DNA of 48,546 nucleotides from GCA-020343675 sp964462945. GTDB taxonomy: Bacteria; Planctomycetota; Phycisphaerae; Sedimentisphaerales; Anaerobacaceae. Of this stretch, positions 1 through 8,646 are shown piece by piece; position 1 is the stretch's first letter; every line of letters starts with the position of its first letter. The stretch lies in contig CAYWZW010000039.1 of NCBI GenBank assembly GCA_964462945.1, forward strand, positions 1-48,546. Reading direction: 5' to 3'. The notes under the pieces are model-generated. The model was given only the letters and a program-made list of their open reading frames with translations. It searched no databases and was not told the DNA's origin. Both the position numbers and the translations under genes were made by a program.

Positions 1-852
1 GAGCCGGCCCTCGACATCATCGGGGAGATGGGCTTTGACGGCGTCGAGCTGATCGTGACGGCCAGCAGAGATATCAAGGACTTCTGGACCGATGAGCGGA
101 TCGAGCGGCTCAACCAGAAGCTCCAGCGCAATAAGTTGCGCGTGTCGCAATTCGTCCTGTTCCAGCCGGTGGTCGAGGACCTGTCGAGCACGAACCCGGC
201 GGCCCGCGAGCAGGCTTTGAACTATTTTGAGGCGGGCTGCCGGATTGGGAAGAAGCTGGGCGCGCCTATGATCAATATTGTGGCGCCCTGGGCGCGCGAG
301 TTAAAAGGGCCGACGGAGTATCTGCCCCGCTACTACGAGATCGCCAATCCCAAGCCGGGCCAGAAATATCACATCGACATCGCAGAAGGATTCGATTGGG
401 ACCGCGTGTGGGACGCATACGTCCAGACCACCAAAGCCTGCCTGTCGCGAGCGAAGGCGCACGGCCTGAAGTTTTCCATCGAGCAGCACACGCACTGCCT
501 GGTGCCGGATGCCGCGTCGTTTCTGAGGCTGTGGGACCAGATTCGCGACGATGATCTGGGCTACAACATCGACGCAGGCTGGACGCTGCTCCAGCGCGAA
601 TACCCGCCGGTGGCGATCCATAAAGTCGGCAGGCGATTGATGAACGTGCACATGCGCGACATCGACGGCATGATGCGGCGGTTTCCGGCATTCGGCCGGG
701 GCGTGATGGACATCCAGGCGATCATCACGGCCCTCAAGCAGGTCGGCTTCAACGGCTTCGCCTCGATCGAGCAGGACAAGAATGCCGGCGATCCCGACAT
801 GCGAGAAACCTGTCGGCAGTACCTGCGGATCATGCGGGAGTATATCGGGTAA
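1..852 (+). CDS. Sugar phosphate isomerase/epimerase (AP endonuclease 2-type TIM barrel), 5' partial
   Basis: The frame is open to the first base of the window, and the residues before the first internal Met (position 28) read EPALDIIGE, the usual early 'ALDIIGEMGFDGVEL' segment of this family. The gene therefore starts upstream, and only its N-terminal end is missing. The visible 283 residues form an xylose isomerase-like TIM barrel. Likely metal ligands are the Glu in FSIEQHTH, the Asp in YNIDAGW, the His in VHMRDID and the Glu in SIEQDKN. Family members isomerise or epimerise sugars, inositols or sugar acids; the substrate cannot be read from the sequence. The stop at 850-852 is 3 bases before the next start, so the two genes are probably co-transcribed. 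The absence of a signal in the visible part cannot be judged because the N-terminus is cut off. Confidence 0.85.
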   Translation, partial: EPALDIIGEMGFDGVELIVTASRDIKDFWTDERIERLNQKLQRNKLRVSQFVLFQPVVEDLSSTNPAAREQALNYFEAGCRIGKKLGAPMINIVAPWARELKGPTEYLPRYYEIANPKPGQKYHIDIAEGFDWDRVWDAYVQTTKACLSRAKAHGLKFSIEQHTHCLVPDAASFLRLWDQIRDDDLGYNIDAGWTLLQREYPPVAIHKVGRRLMNVHMRDIDGMMRRFPAFGRGVMDIQAIITALKQVGFNGFASIEQDKNAGDPDMRETCRQYLRIMREYIG

Positions 853-855
853 TCA

Positions 856-2013
856 ATGGGTAGAATACTTCACATCCTCATAGAAAGCTGCGCCGCGGTT
901 GCTATCGGCGTCGCGCTTCTGTTTGGTTCCGGTTGCCAGGTCGGCTGTGCGCTACGGCGACCGATTCCCGCTTCGTCACCCGTAGGAACCTGCGACGAGC
1001 GGATCGAGAGGGTCGTTCGCGACACGATGCGCATTGAGGGCATCCCGGGCCTCTCGATCGCAGTGATCGATCATGGCGAACTTGCTTGGGCACGAGGATT
1101 CGGGTGGAGGAACGTGCGCGATCGGCTTCCTGTGGACACGGACACACAGTTTCAGGCCGGTTCAATCAGCAAGCCAACCTGTGCCTTGGCGGTTCTTCTG
1201 CTGAGTGCCGCTGGAAAGCTCGACCTGAATGCGGACGTGAACGGCTATTTGAAAGGGTGGCGTCTGGAATCCAAGTACACAAACGGCCCGGTGACGCTCC
1301 GGCAATTGCTCTGCCATCGCGCCGGGACCGTTCCACACGGGTTCATCGGGTTTGGCGAATCCAAAGAGCCGCCTTCTTTGATTGATATCTTGACCAAACG
1401 CCACTTCATGAATGGGCCGGCAAAAGTCGCCTACCCTCCCGGTTCCAGCTTTCGCTATTCTGGTGCCGGCTACTGTGTCGTCCAGAAGGCGATAGAGGAT
1501 GTCACCGGTCACTCATTTGAGGTAGTCATGAGCCAGACATTTCTGGAGCCGCTTGGGATGGTTCGGTCTCACTTCCAACAACCCCCACCCGAACCGGAGG
1601 CTGGGAACGCGGCACACGGATATGGCTGGATGAAGACTCTGGTGTACGGCGGCCGGTGGGGTGTCTTTCCCGAAAAGGCCGCTGCTGGATTGTGGACCAC
1701 GCCGCAAGATCTGGCGCGAGTGATTGTGGCGGTACAGAAAGCCTATTCTGGCGAACAGGTGGGGCCCATTTCACCGGCCGTGGCGCAGGAGTTCTTGACG
1801 CCGCAATTCGACAGTTGGGCGGGAATGGGAGTATTCCTGGATAGCCAGGGCGAAAGCCGCGGGTTTTTTCACAGTGGAGAGAACTTGGGATATTTCGCGA
1901 GTTTTGGCGCTGGCGTCTCAAATGGGCGCGGATGGATCATTATGAGTAATGCTCAAAAGGATCGCTTCGGTCCTATTCAGAAGGCAATCAGCAAGGAATT
2001 CGGATGGAATTAG
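856..2013 (+). CDS. Serine hydrolase, beta-lactamase/class C penicillin-binding family
   Basis: This 385-residue protein has the three motifs of the serine beta-lactamase-like fold: SISK at residues 103-106 (nucleophile Ser103, Lys106), YSG at 201-203 in place of YxN, and HSG at 339-341 in place of KTG. The segment LLCHRAGT (151-158) matches the family's conserved 'LLSHTSG' region. The N-terminus has a hydrophobic stretch (about 12-26) ending in GSGC with Cys27; this could be a signal peptide or a weak lipobox, so export is likely. Members include esterases, D-aminopeptidases and DD-carboxypeptidases, and true beta-lactamase activity should not be assumed. It begins 3 bases after the isomerase-like gene. 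Next to glycan genes, a de-esterifying role is plausible but is inference. Confidence 0.85.
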   Translation: MGRILHILIESCAAVAIGVALLFGSGCQVGCALRRPIPASSPVGTCDERIERVVRDTMRIEGIPGLSIAVIDHGELAWARGFGWRNVRDRLPVDTDTQFQAGSISKPTCALAVLLLSAAGKLDLNADVNGYLKGWRLESKYTNGPVTLRQLLCHRAGTVPHGFIGFGESKEPPSLIDILTKRHFMNGPAKVAYPPGSSFRYSGAGYCVVQKAIEDVTGHSFEVVMSQTFLEPLGMVRSHFQQPPPEPEAGNAAHGYGWMKTLVYGGRWGVFPEKAAAGLWTTPQDLARVIVAVQKAYSGEQVGPISPAVAQEFLTPQFDSWAGMGVFLDSQGESRGFFHSGENLGYFASFGAGVSNGRGWIIMSNAQKDRFGPIQKAISKEFGWN

Positions 2014-2101
2014 ACGTGTCACAATGTCTCACACCGCGATGAAACCAATACGAGTTCACACCTTAAGTTTCTCGATGAGTCCGGTTCCGGCTTTTTCGCC
2101 A

Positions 2102-4417
2102 ATGGCCCGGCTCAATTCGGCCCTCAGGGCGATCTCCTCGTTAGCCAAGTGCGGCTTGCTGGCGTTGCTCTTGTCTGTCATAAACGGGCTGTCGCCAACC
2201 CGAGTAGCAGCGACAACCGATCCGATTCTCTGGGAGCCGGCGGGTTTGTCCGGAGGGGGCGGAATGTTCAGCCCGGCGATCTCGCAGGCGGACCCGAACC
2301 TGATGATGCTAAACTGCGACATGAGCGCGGCCTACATTTCGCAGGACGGCGGCCGCAACTGGCGTATGATCCACCACGCGCAATTGCGAAGTGACACACG
2401 ATGCCGGCCGGGTTTCCATCCATCCGATCCTAACGTGATTTACGCTTCATCAGGCGGCCGGCTCCGTATCAGTCGCGACCGCGGCAGGGCCTTTGCGCCC
2501 CTCGGTGATCTCAAAGAGCCGCTCTATGGTGAAATCGCGATCGATTCGTCCGACTCAAACATCATGCTCGTGGGCACACGCAACGGCCGGACCTGCTTGT
2601 CTCGTGACGCGGGCGCCACGTGGACAACCTGTAAGGGCCCCGAGGGCATGGTGATAGGGTTTCATTTCGACTCGACAGGCAACCGCCGGGTCATGTTCGC
2701 CGCCACGGACAAGGGCGTTTGGTGGTCTGATGACGGCGGGCAGACCTGGGCCGAGAAGACCGACGGCCTGCCCTGGAAGGAGATACAGGGGTTCGCCGGT
2801 GGTTCTGATTCGAGGAACAACATCGTCGTGCTCTATTGCACCCTGACCAGTAGAGAGGAGAACGGCACCTTGCGAGGGGGAGTTTACCGTTCCCGTGATC
2901 GCGGGCAGAGCTGGCAACAGGCAATGGGTCAAGGCATTAACGTCGAAACGAAAAAGGCCGATCAATGGGCCTACGATTCCATCGCTCAGTACAAACAGCT
3001 TCTCACCACGGATGCAAAACCACTCACCGTGTACGCCATGAACACAAGCACCGGATTCCATCCGCCCCATCATGAGACCGTGTATCGCAGCGACGATGGC
3101 GGCAAAAGCTGGCGCGCTACCTACTTCCAGGACCCGCGTTTCGAGCGTTACAACGTGGCTCCCAACTACGTCACCGCATCCGCTGGACAATCATTTAAGG
3201 GAGGCGATACGCCTTTCGGGGCCGCGATATGCAATAGCGACCCCAACCGGCTGATCCTGGTGTGGAGCCAGTCCTATGTTACTCACGACGGCGGCCGGAC
3301 GTGGTTCAACGGCGATACGTATCCGGCTCCCGGCCAAGAGCCCAAAGCCGGCTGCGCCTGGGCATGCAACGGCCTCGTCGTAACCACCACGTGGAACTAC
3401 TATGTTGACCCTTTCGAGGCAAACCGTCATTACATCGCGTACACAGATATCGGCTTCGCCAGGTCCATCGACAGCGGCAAGACATGGATATGGTGGGACA
3501 GGGCCTCCTGGGCCCCATGGCGGAACACCTGCTATGAGATCGCGTTCGACCCTGACATACCCGGAAAGATGTGGGGCGCGTTCTCCGATGTCCACGATAT
3601 ACCCAACGACAACATTATCTCCGAGCGTCACGGCCACAACAGTCCCGGCGGGGTCTGCATCTCACGCGACTTCGGTGTCTCGTGGAGGCACGAGGCTCAG
3701 GGCATCCCGCCCAGACCGGTGACATCCGTCGTGCTCGACCGGAGAAGCCCCGCGAGTGCACGTACGTTGTATGCGGGGGTTTTCATGGAAGGCGTGTACA
3801 AATCAACCGATGACGGCAAGACCTGGACGCTGAAGAAAAACGGCCTGGGCCATCCGCAGAACATGCGAGTCCATCGTGTGATTCTGCACAAGAATGGAAC
3901 GCTCTTCGCGATGGTGTGCGCTATGCGTTCGGCGCGCGGAAAGCCGCTCATGAGCGAAGGAGTCGGGTTGTACCGGTCCAAGAATGGCGCGGAGACCTGG
4001 GAAAAGGTCAATGCGTCACAACTGTTTCTCTACCCCAAGGACTTTGCGGTCCATCCCGAGGACAGCAATATCATCCTGGTGGGTACCTGCGATGCGAGTT
4101 GGGACGACAAGTCCGGCGGCCTGTATCGCTCCGAAGACGGCGGCAAGACGTGGCAGTGCATCGGCCGTGAAGGTCCACAAACCTTCGGCGGGTACTTTCA
4201 CCCGAAACACGTCGGATGGATCTACATGACGCTCACCGAAGGGGCACCGGGTCCTGGTCTGTGGCTCACACATGACAATGGCCGGACCTGGGAGGCATTC
4301 AGGGATATGCCGTTCTCGAATGTCCAGCGAGTTATGTTCGACCCATCGGATGACACCGTGATGCATGTCACTACATTTGGGGGCAGCGTTTGGCGGGGGC
4401 CTGTCGTGCCGCCATAG
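2102..4417 (+). CDS. Secreted Asp-box (BNR) beta-propeller protein, sialidase/GH74-like fold
   Basis: The protein has about thirteen copies of the Asp-box S/T-x-D-x-G-x-T/S-W, for example SQDGGRNW, SRDAGATW, SDDGGQTW, SDDGGKSW, THDGGRTW, SEDGGKTW and THDNGRTW. They are spread over the whole length, which fits two tandem propellers as in GH74 xyloglucanases and VPS10-like proteins. The early block with GGGG followed by NCDMSAAY recalls the GH74 N-terminus, but I cannot confirm catalytic Asp residues. The start at 2102 is chosen because it puts a positively charged n-region and the hydrophobic stretch CGLLALLLSVI in signal peptide position. ATG codons at 2024 and 2075 and an upstream ATG at 1949 (overlapping the previous gene) are alternatives, and none has a strong ribosome binding site. 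It may be a glycosidase or only a binding protein. Confidence 0.8.
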   Translation: MARLNSALRAISSLAKCGLLALLLSVINGLSPTRVAATTDPILWEPAGLSGGGGMFSPAISQADPNLMMLNCDMSAAYISQDGGRNWRMIHHAQLRSDTRCRPGFHPSDPNVIYASSGGRLRISRDRGRAFAPLGDLKEPLYGEIAIDSSDSNIMLVGTRNGRTCLSRDAGATWTTCKGPEGMVIGFHFDSTGNRRVMFAATDKGVWWSDDGGQTWAEKTDGLPWKEIQGFAGGSDSRNNIVVLYCTLTSREENGTLRGGVYRSRDRGQSWQQAMGQGINVETKKADQWAYDSIAQYKQLLTTDAKPLTVYAMNTSTGFHPPHHETVYRSDDGGKSWRATYFQDPRFERYNVAPNYVTASAGQSFKGGDTPFGAAICNSDPNRLILVWSQSYVTHDGGRTWFNGDTYPAPGQEPKAGCAWACNGLVVTTTWNYYVDPFEANRHYIAYTDIGFARSIDSGKTWIWWDRASWAPWRNTCYEIAFDPDIPGKMWGAFSDVHDIPNDNIISERHGHNSPGGVCISRDFGVSWRHEAQGIPPRPVTSVVLDRRSPASARTLYAGVFMEGVYKSTDDGKTWTLKKNGLGHPQNMRVHRVILHKNGTLFAMVCAMRSARGKPLMSEGVGLYRSKNGAETWEKVNASQLFLYPKDFAVHPEDSNIILVGTCDASWDDKSGGLYRSEDGGKTWQCIGREGPQTFGGYFHPKHVGWIYMTLTEGAPGPGLWLTHDNGRTWEAFRDMPFSNVQRVMFDPSDDTVMHVTTFGGSVWRGPVVPP

Positions 4418-4428
4418 CTCCCGTCTTC

Positions 4429-4467
4429 GTAGCTGTTGCTACTGTGACTACGGTAGGCTCTGGAGCC
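4429..4467. terminator. Weak inverted repeats between convergent genes
   Basis: The 58-base gap between the convergent propeller and GH2 genes holds gtagc-tgtt-gctac at 4429-4442 and ggct-ctgg-agcc at 4456-4467. Both are short stems without a clear T tract. The position suits a bidirectional terminator, but the structural support is weak. Confidence 0.25.
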
Positions 4468-4475
4468 TCGGCGGC

Positions 4476-7400
4476 TCACCATCGGAAGAATCGGTATGGG
4501 TCATCCCATTCCTCCGGCTGGTCGAGATAGAGGCCGTCCAGCCAGCGTTTTTCCGGTTTTGCGGCATCCACTGGCTGCGTAAAGCGGTCCAGGAGCGGCG
4601 TCGAACCGGCGACTCCCATGTTTGCCAGCAGGCGAGAAACGAGGAAGGATATGCGCCGGTGGGTCCGCCTGATGTTGGACTGCGTGCCGGTGAATTGCCA
4701 TGGCGCAAGCTGGCAGAACACAACATTCGCGTGTTCGGCCCTGGCCAGGACGCCATCGCCGATGACCCGGGCTGTGTCGCGGCCATCCCGTTCGGCAAGC
4801 TCAGGGCGGGCCTGGCCGCGTAGTGCCGAAGGCGGCCCGCCTTCGGATCGCGGGCTGGAAGCCCGCGACACGAGAGGCATCTCTCGCGGGTCACGGTTGT
4901 GGACATCCGCAGGCCCGACTCCCTCCAGCAGCGAATCGATTCCAGACGGCTCAAAGCAGGCCGAGATGTGTTCCACCTTCTTGATGACAACCTTGAAGGG
5001 CAGCAGCGCATCGGCATCCGATTGATCAAGACCGATCGCCAGGACGTTTCCGCCGGCCTTGAGCCAGTTGGCGATTTCTATTGCGCGGCCCGCCAGCTTC
5101 TCCGAGCAGCCGGGACCTGCAATGAGGACACAGTCGAGCGGCAGGTTCCCGCTCTCGTACGAGCCAAGTGACACGCCTGCGGATTCGAGATGGTTCTTTC
5201 CGGCGGGATCACCGACATAGACGGCCTCCCGTCGCGGGGCCGGCTTCCAGGCCGACACGTACCGGGCGAGATTGCGGACCAGCGCCTCGGCCGCCGGCTC
5301 GCTTTCCGTGCGCCCCGTCACGTCCATCTGGCAAAAGATGACCATGCCCTTGCCTTCGCGGTATTCCATGAGCGGGCTGTACTGGAGGCTGAAACCGCCG
5401 TCGAGGATCGGCAGGAAATCGCCCCGCGTGGGCTTCTCGATCAGCACGGAGGCCACGTTCCCGCGATTGCCGCAGCGCCAGAGCCGTGTGACCGGGATGT
5501 CGCACCACTGAACGGTCGGACCATAACGGGGCCGCATTTCATGCTTCAGCCGCGGCGGCAGGATCGTCGCCTCGCCACGCCAGTCGCGCAAGTGTCCGGC
5601 AGCGATTCCCGATAGAAGGGGATGATCAGGCACCCGCACGAAGACTTGTCTCAAGCCATACTCGGCCACGCGGAACCCGAATCGCTTCTCCAAGACGTCC
5701 GCGGACTGCTCGAACACGATCACCTTCAGGCCGTCGCGTACCCGCCTGATATCCGGCGCCGGCCCTTCGACCGTAAGCGCGGACTTGCCCACGATGAAGA
5801 TGTCATACGCAGACAAATCGGCCCCAGCCTCCACAGGTTGGCTTCGAATCCCCAACCTTTCCAGCAAGGCACCTGTCTCACCCTTGGGGTCGAATGAGGC
5901 GATCTTCGGGCCCACTTTCACAGCCGTTGGGAGCGGCAGAATATCAATGGAGAAACTGTCTTGCTGGGTGTCGCCGCTGCTGAACCTGAAACTCGCGCTG
6001 AGTTCATACCGGCCCGGTGCGAGCGTCGCCGGTAAATCGAAGCGCAGGGGAATGCGCTCGATGCCGCCCGTCGCCACGGTGGCTGTTTTACTTCCGGCCA
6101 CGGCTTGCGGCAGGCCGAAGGACCACTGGCAATCGCACGTCACGGTTTCGCGGGAGTTATTGATGACGATGATCTGTTTCTCGACCGCTTCGCCGGGGCG
6201 GAAATTGTGGTCTTTGCTGGTGAATCGAGCGGGCTTGCCGCCTAAGTAGGCCAGCAGCGGAAGGTTATTACGAATCAGAGCCTGGGCGGCAGCCGTGGCG
6301 ATCCAGTCGGAGCGCTCGAAGGCTATGTCCATCCGCTCGTACCGCTGCTCGATGTAGTCGGGACTGAAGCCCGGCCGCTGCAAGCCCTCCCAATCCACCT
6401 TGAATTGCTTGCGGCTCTTGTCCACGCCCTCACGCAGCTTCCAGAAGTGCCCGTGCTCCCACGGGGAGATCGCAGACACTCCCCAGGTGCGAAAGGCCCG
6501 CCAGTTATCCGTGAGGTACATGGCAAACACGGGGTATCGTTCGTCGAAGCGGGCCGAGCCTACCTCGTAAGGATAATCCCAACGGTGCCACAAATTGCCG
6601 GCGCTGAACTGCCTGGCCTCCCAGCGCAGATTCGCCTTTTCGGGCTCGCTGATTTGGAACGCCTGATCCCCGAAGAACTGGGCATTCCATTCGGCCAGGC
6701 AAAACTCCCAGGGCACCCTGGCGCTGCCGAATTCGCGCTGCCCCTTGTACCACCCGCGGTACATCGTCCAATCCCACGTGAACGGCGCGCCGTATTCGCA
6801 CATAAATGCCGGCTTGACACCCTGCGTCGCCCAGTGCTCGAACCAGTCGGACAGTTCCTGAATCGGGACGAAGTTCGGGTAGAAATTAATCGCGTGCATC
6901 GAGCCGAGGTTGCCCGAAGCGTGGTGATAGACGATGCGGCCCGGGTCCAGGTGCTTGACGATGGCCTCGGCCCGCAGCGCCAGCTTGGCATTTCTCAAGG
7001 CCCATGTATCGCGCCCGTCCTGGATCCCGTCGATCATGTCCGGGCTCATGTCGTCGCTGTAGCCCGTGGCGTTGTGGCTCATGGAATACGCCACGACGCA
7101 CGGGTGGTTCTGTGCAGCGCGGACGTAGAACTCCGCGTGGCGAGCATAGCCGTTGTTAATATCGGCATCGGGTGCCTGCCAATCGTAGTGACTAAAGTGT
7201 GGCTGGGAAAAGGATACGAGCATCCCCACGTCATCGGCCGCCCTCAAAACCTCCTCAAAGCTCAGATGCGAGCCCGGCTCACAGCCGTAGTTGTGAGTGT
7301 AGACGAAGTTGATGCCAAAGCTCTTGAGACGCTCCATGCTCTCGCGAGCGGCCTCGTAGCTGGCCAGTGCGGCGCCGACCCCGGCATTGTCGAGCGGTAC

Positions 7401-8546
7401 CGCGGATAGAAAGATGCGGGTGCCGTTGAGGAAGAAGTCCCGCCCTTCAATCCAGAACTCGCGGAACCCGAAGCGCACCGGCCAGCTTGTGTCGAGCACC
7501 GCGTCCCCAGCGTCCAGAAGCGAAACCTCAAGGTCGTATGTGTTTCCGGGTGTATGGATGTCCCAGAGCTTCTCGGGCATCCATTCTTGCGTGAACGCGA
7601 TACGACCCTCCTTGAGGTCGCTCTGCTGGAACGCCCGGCTGGTAAATTCCCTGATGTTTTGGCCGTCCTTCCCGATCCTTGCATAAACGGCGTACCGCGC
7701 GTCTGTCGATAATCCCTCCAACGCCACCTCGACCGTGAGTTGCTGTCGGCGTACTGACGTGTCCACCTTCACATCGGCGATGCGCGGCCCGGGCGGCGTG
7801 CTTACCAGGTAAACATCGCCACACAAACCTCGCCGAGCCACCGTACCCTTGACCTCCCGGGCCGAGGCACTGTCCGTGTAGGAGAGCATGACGCCTTTCA
7901 GCGGCATGGCTGCCACGAGTAAACTGAGCTTGTGGGCGCCGCCGGGACGACACACGGAGGTCAAGTCAACCTCGCCTCCCGGAAACTGCGTTTCGCCGGC
8001 CTTTTTGCCATCCACATACGCAACCGCGTATGAATTCAGATACTCAATGCGCAGAGCGATGCGCCGGCCGGCCCAGTTGGCAGGAATCGCAATCTGGCGC
8101 TCGTACCAGGCCGCCGTGACCTCGCCGAGCCTCCGGGTCCCCCAGCTCGGATGAGCGTGGACCATCTGGCTGTCTTTCTGCATATAGTCGGTGATGCCGG
8201 GCCAGCACCCGGGGACTTTAAAATAACCCCAGTTCCCTGCGGGCACCTGGTCCGATTTGGCCTCGGCCGGCTGCCATCGCCAAAGCCCATTGATGCAGAT
8301 CTGCTCGCGGGTAGGCGTTGTCTGGCGATACGCTTTGCTCAGCTCCCAGACTGCCTTTACACCCGGCGGCAAGGACGCGGCGGACTGCTCCTCACCGACT
8401 CCTGGGTTCATAGCCGTGCCGACTGGCGAGACAGCCGGCGCGGAAAACTGCCACACCGCCTGAACCATGTCTTCGGCTCGGAGATTCGCAGCAGCCGTGA
8501 TTATCGCTGCGAACGCGGTCACTGTTGCGATCATCAACCTTTTCAT
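4476..8546 (-). CDS. Large secreted glycoside hydrolase family 2-like protein with C-terminal extension
   Basis: The 1356-residue protein starts with a clear signal peptide (MKRLMIATVTAFAAI, to about residue 24) behind a good ribosome site (aaggag at 8553-8558). Residues about 85-360 are the GH2 jelly-roll sugar-binding and immunoglobulin-like domains, about 365-700 the TIM barrel, and about 760-1356 extra beta-sandwich and flavodoxin/glutaminase-like segments. The likely nucleophile is Glu584 in FMCEYGAP. At the place where GH2 enzymes carry the acid/base pair Asn-Glu after the 'HPSV..WS' strand, this protein has SMSHNATG (His491-Asn492), so the usual acid/base Glu seems to be absent. Residues about 1221-1254 are encoded by palindromic repeats inserted in frame. 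It lies 100 bases downstream of the fusion gene and is probably in the same operon. Beta-galactosidase- or glucuronidase-like activity is possible but uncertain. Confidence 0.85.
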   Translation of the reverse strand: MKRLMIATVTAFAAIITAAANLRAEDMVQAVWQFSAPAVSPVGTAMNPGVGEEQSAASLPPGVKAVWELSKAYRQTTPTREQICINGLWRWQPAEAKSDQVPAGNWGYFKVPGCWPGITDYMQKDSQMVHAHPSWGTRRLGEVTAAWYERQIAIPANWAGRRIALRIEYLNSYAVAYVDGKKAGETQFPGGEVDLTSVCRPGGAHKLSLLVAAMPLKGVMLSYTDSASAREVKGTVARRGLCGDVYLVSTPPGPRIADVKVDTSVRRQQLTVEVALEGLSTDARYAVYARIGKDGQNIREFTSRAFQQSDLKEGRIAFTQEWMPEKLWDIHTPGNTYDLEVSLLDAGDAVLDTSWPVRFGFREFWIEGRDFFLNGTRIFLSAVPLDNAGVGAALASYEAARESMERLKSFGINFVYTHNYGCEPGSHLSFEEVLRAADDVGMLVSFSQPHFSHYDWQAPDADINNGYARHAEFYVRAAQNHPCVVAYSMSHNATGYSDDMSPDMIDGIQDGRDTWALRNAKLALRAEAIVKHLDPGRIVYHHASGNLGSMHAINFYPNFVPIQELSDWFEHWATQGVKPAFMCEYGAPFTWDWTMYRGWYKGQREFGSARVPWEFCLAEWNAQFFGDQAFQISEPEKANLRWEARQFSAGNLWHRWDYPYEVGSARFDERYPVFAMYLTDNWRAFRTWGVSAISPWEHGHFWKLREGVDKSRKQFKVDWEGLQRPGFSPDYIEQRYERMDIAFERSDWIATAAAQALIRNNLPLLAYLGGKPARFTSKDHNFRPGEAVEKQIIVINNSRETVTCDCQWSFGLPQAVAGSKTATVATGGIERIPLRFDLPATLAPGRYELSASFRFSSGDTQQDSFSIDILPLPTAVKVGPKIASFDPKGETGALLERLGIRSQPVEAGADLSAYDIFIVGKSALTVEGPAPDIRRVRDGLKVIVFEQSADVLEKRFGFRVAEYGLRQVFVRVPDHPLLSGIAAGHLRDWRGEATILPPRLKHEMRPRYGPTVQWCDIPVTRLWRCGNRGNVASVLIEKPTRGDFLPILDGGFSLQYSPLMEYREGKGMVIFCQMDVTGRTESEPAAEALVRNLARYVSAWKPAPRREAVYVGDPAGKNHLESAGVSLGSYESGNLPLDCVLIAGPGCSEKLAGRAIEIANWLKAGGNVLAIGLDQSDADALLPFKVVIKKVEHISACFEPSGIDSLLEGVGPADVHNRDPREMPLVSRASSPRSEGGPPSALRGQARPELAERDGRDTARVIGDGVLARAEHANVVFCQLAPWQFTGTQSNIRRTHRRISFLVSRLLANMGVAGSTPLLDRFTQPVDAAKPEKRWLDGLYLDQPEEWDDPYRFFRW
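4787..4886. repeat. Composite palindromic repeat inserted in frame in the GH2 gene
   Basis: Four adjacent elements lie inside the coding sequence. At 4787-4806 is a variant of the widespread 'CCCTTCGACAAGCTCAGGG' palindrome. At 4826-4846 is a perfect 10-bp inverted repeat with a 1-base loop (ccgaaggcgg / ccgccttcgg). At 4848-4868 is a perfect 9-bp inverted repeat with loop gga (tcgcgggct / agcccgcga). At 4871-4886 are cgagag / ctctcg arms with a 4-base loop. The reading frame runs through without a stop and gives a low-complexity Arg/Ser/Gly/Pro/Ala peptide (residues about 1221-1254), unlike the flanking sequence. Confidence 0.8.
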
Positions 8547-8561
8547 GCGTTGCTCCTTCTC

Positions 8562-8573
8562 ATTGGTACCAAT
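8562..8573. promoter_or_regulatory. 12-bp perfect palindrome upstream of the GH2 gene
   Basis: The sequence attggtaccaat lies just upstream of the GH2 ribosome binding site (8553-8558). Its location in the 100-base leader would suit an operator, but no regulator gene is present in the window and a 12-bp palindrome can occur by chance. Confidence 0.25.
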
Positions 8574-8591
8574 ATTCTCCTCATCGAGCGT

Positions 8592-8609
8592 TCCGGCAGG
8601 ATTGCCGGA
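8592..8609. other. Intercistronic hairpin between fusion gene and GH2 gene
   Basis: A perfect 7-bp stem (tccggca / tgccgga) with a 4-base loop lies between the stop of the fusion gene (8647) and the GH2 start (8546). No T tract follows on the minus strand, so it is more likely an mRNA-processing or stabilising hairpin, or a small repeat unit, than a terminator. Confidence 0.35.
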
Positions 8610-8646
8610 CTCCGGGTAAACGAAGATGATAACAGGTACACGAAGC

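Noticed and set aside
856..2013. Antibiotic-resistance beta-lactamase
   Set aside because: The motifs are those of the broad serine-hydrolase family. The sugar-gene context and YSG/HSG variants do not support resistance function.
2024..4417. Calling the Asp-box protein a GH74 xyloglucanase or a sialidase
   Set aside because: Asp-boxes occur in many non-enzymatic propellers, and I could not place the catalytic residues of either family.
6405..7409. Plus-strand frame of 334 codons opposite the GH2 gene
   Set aside because: It is a shadow of the GH2 coding strand with no independent support.
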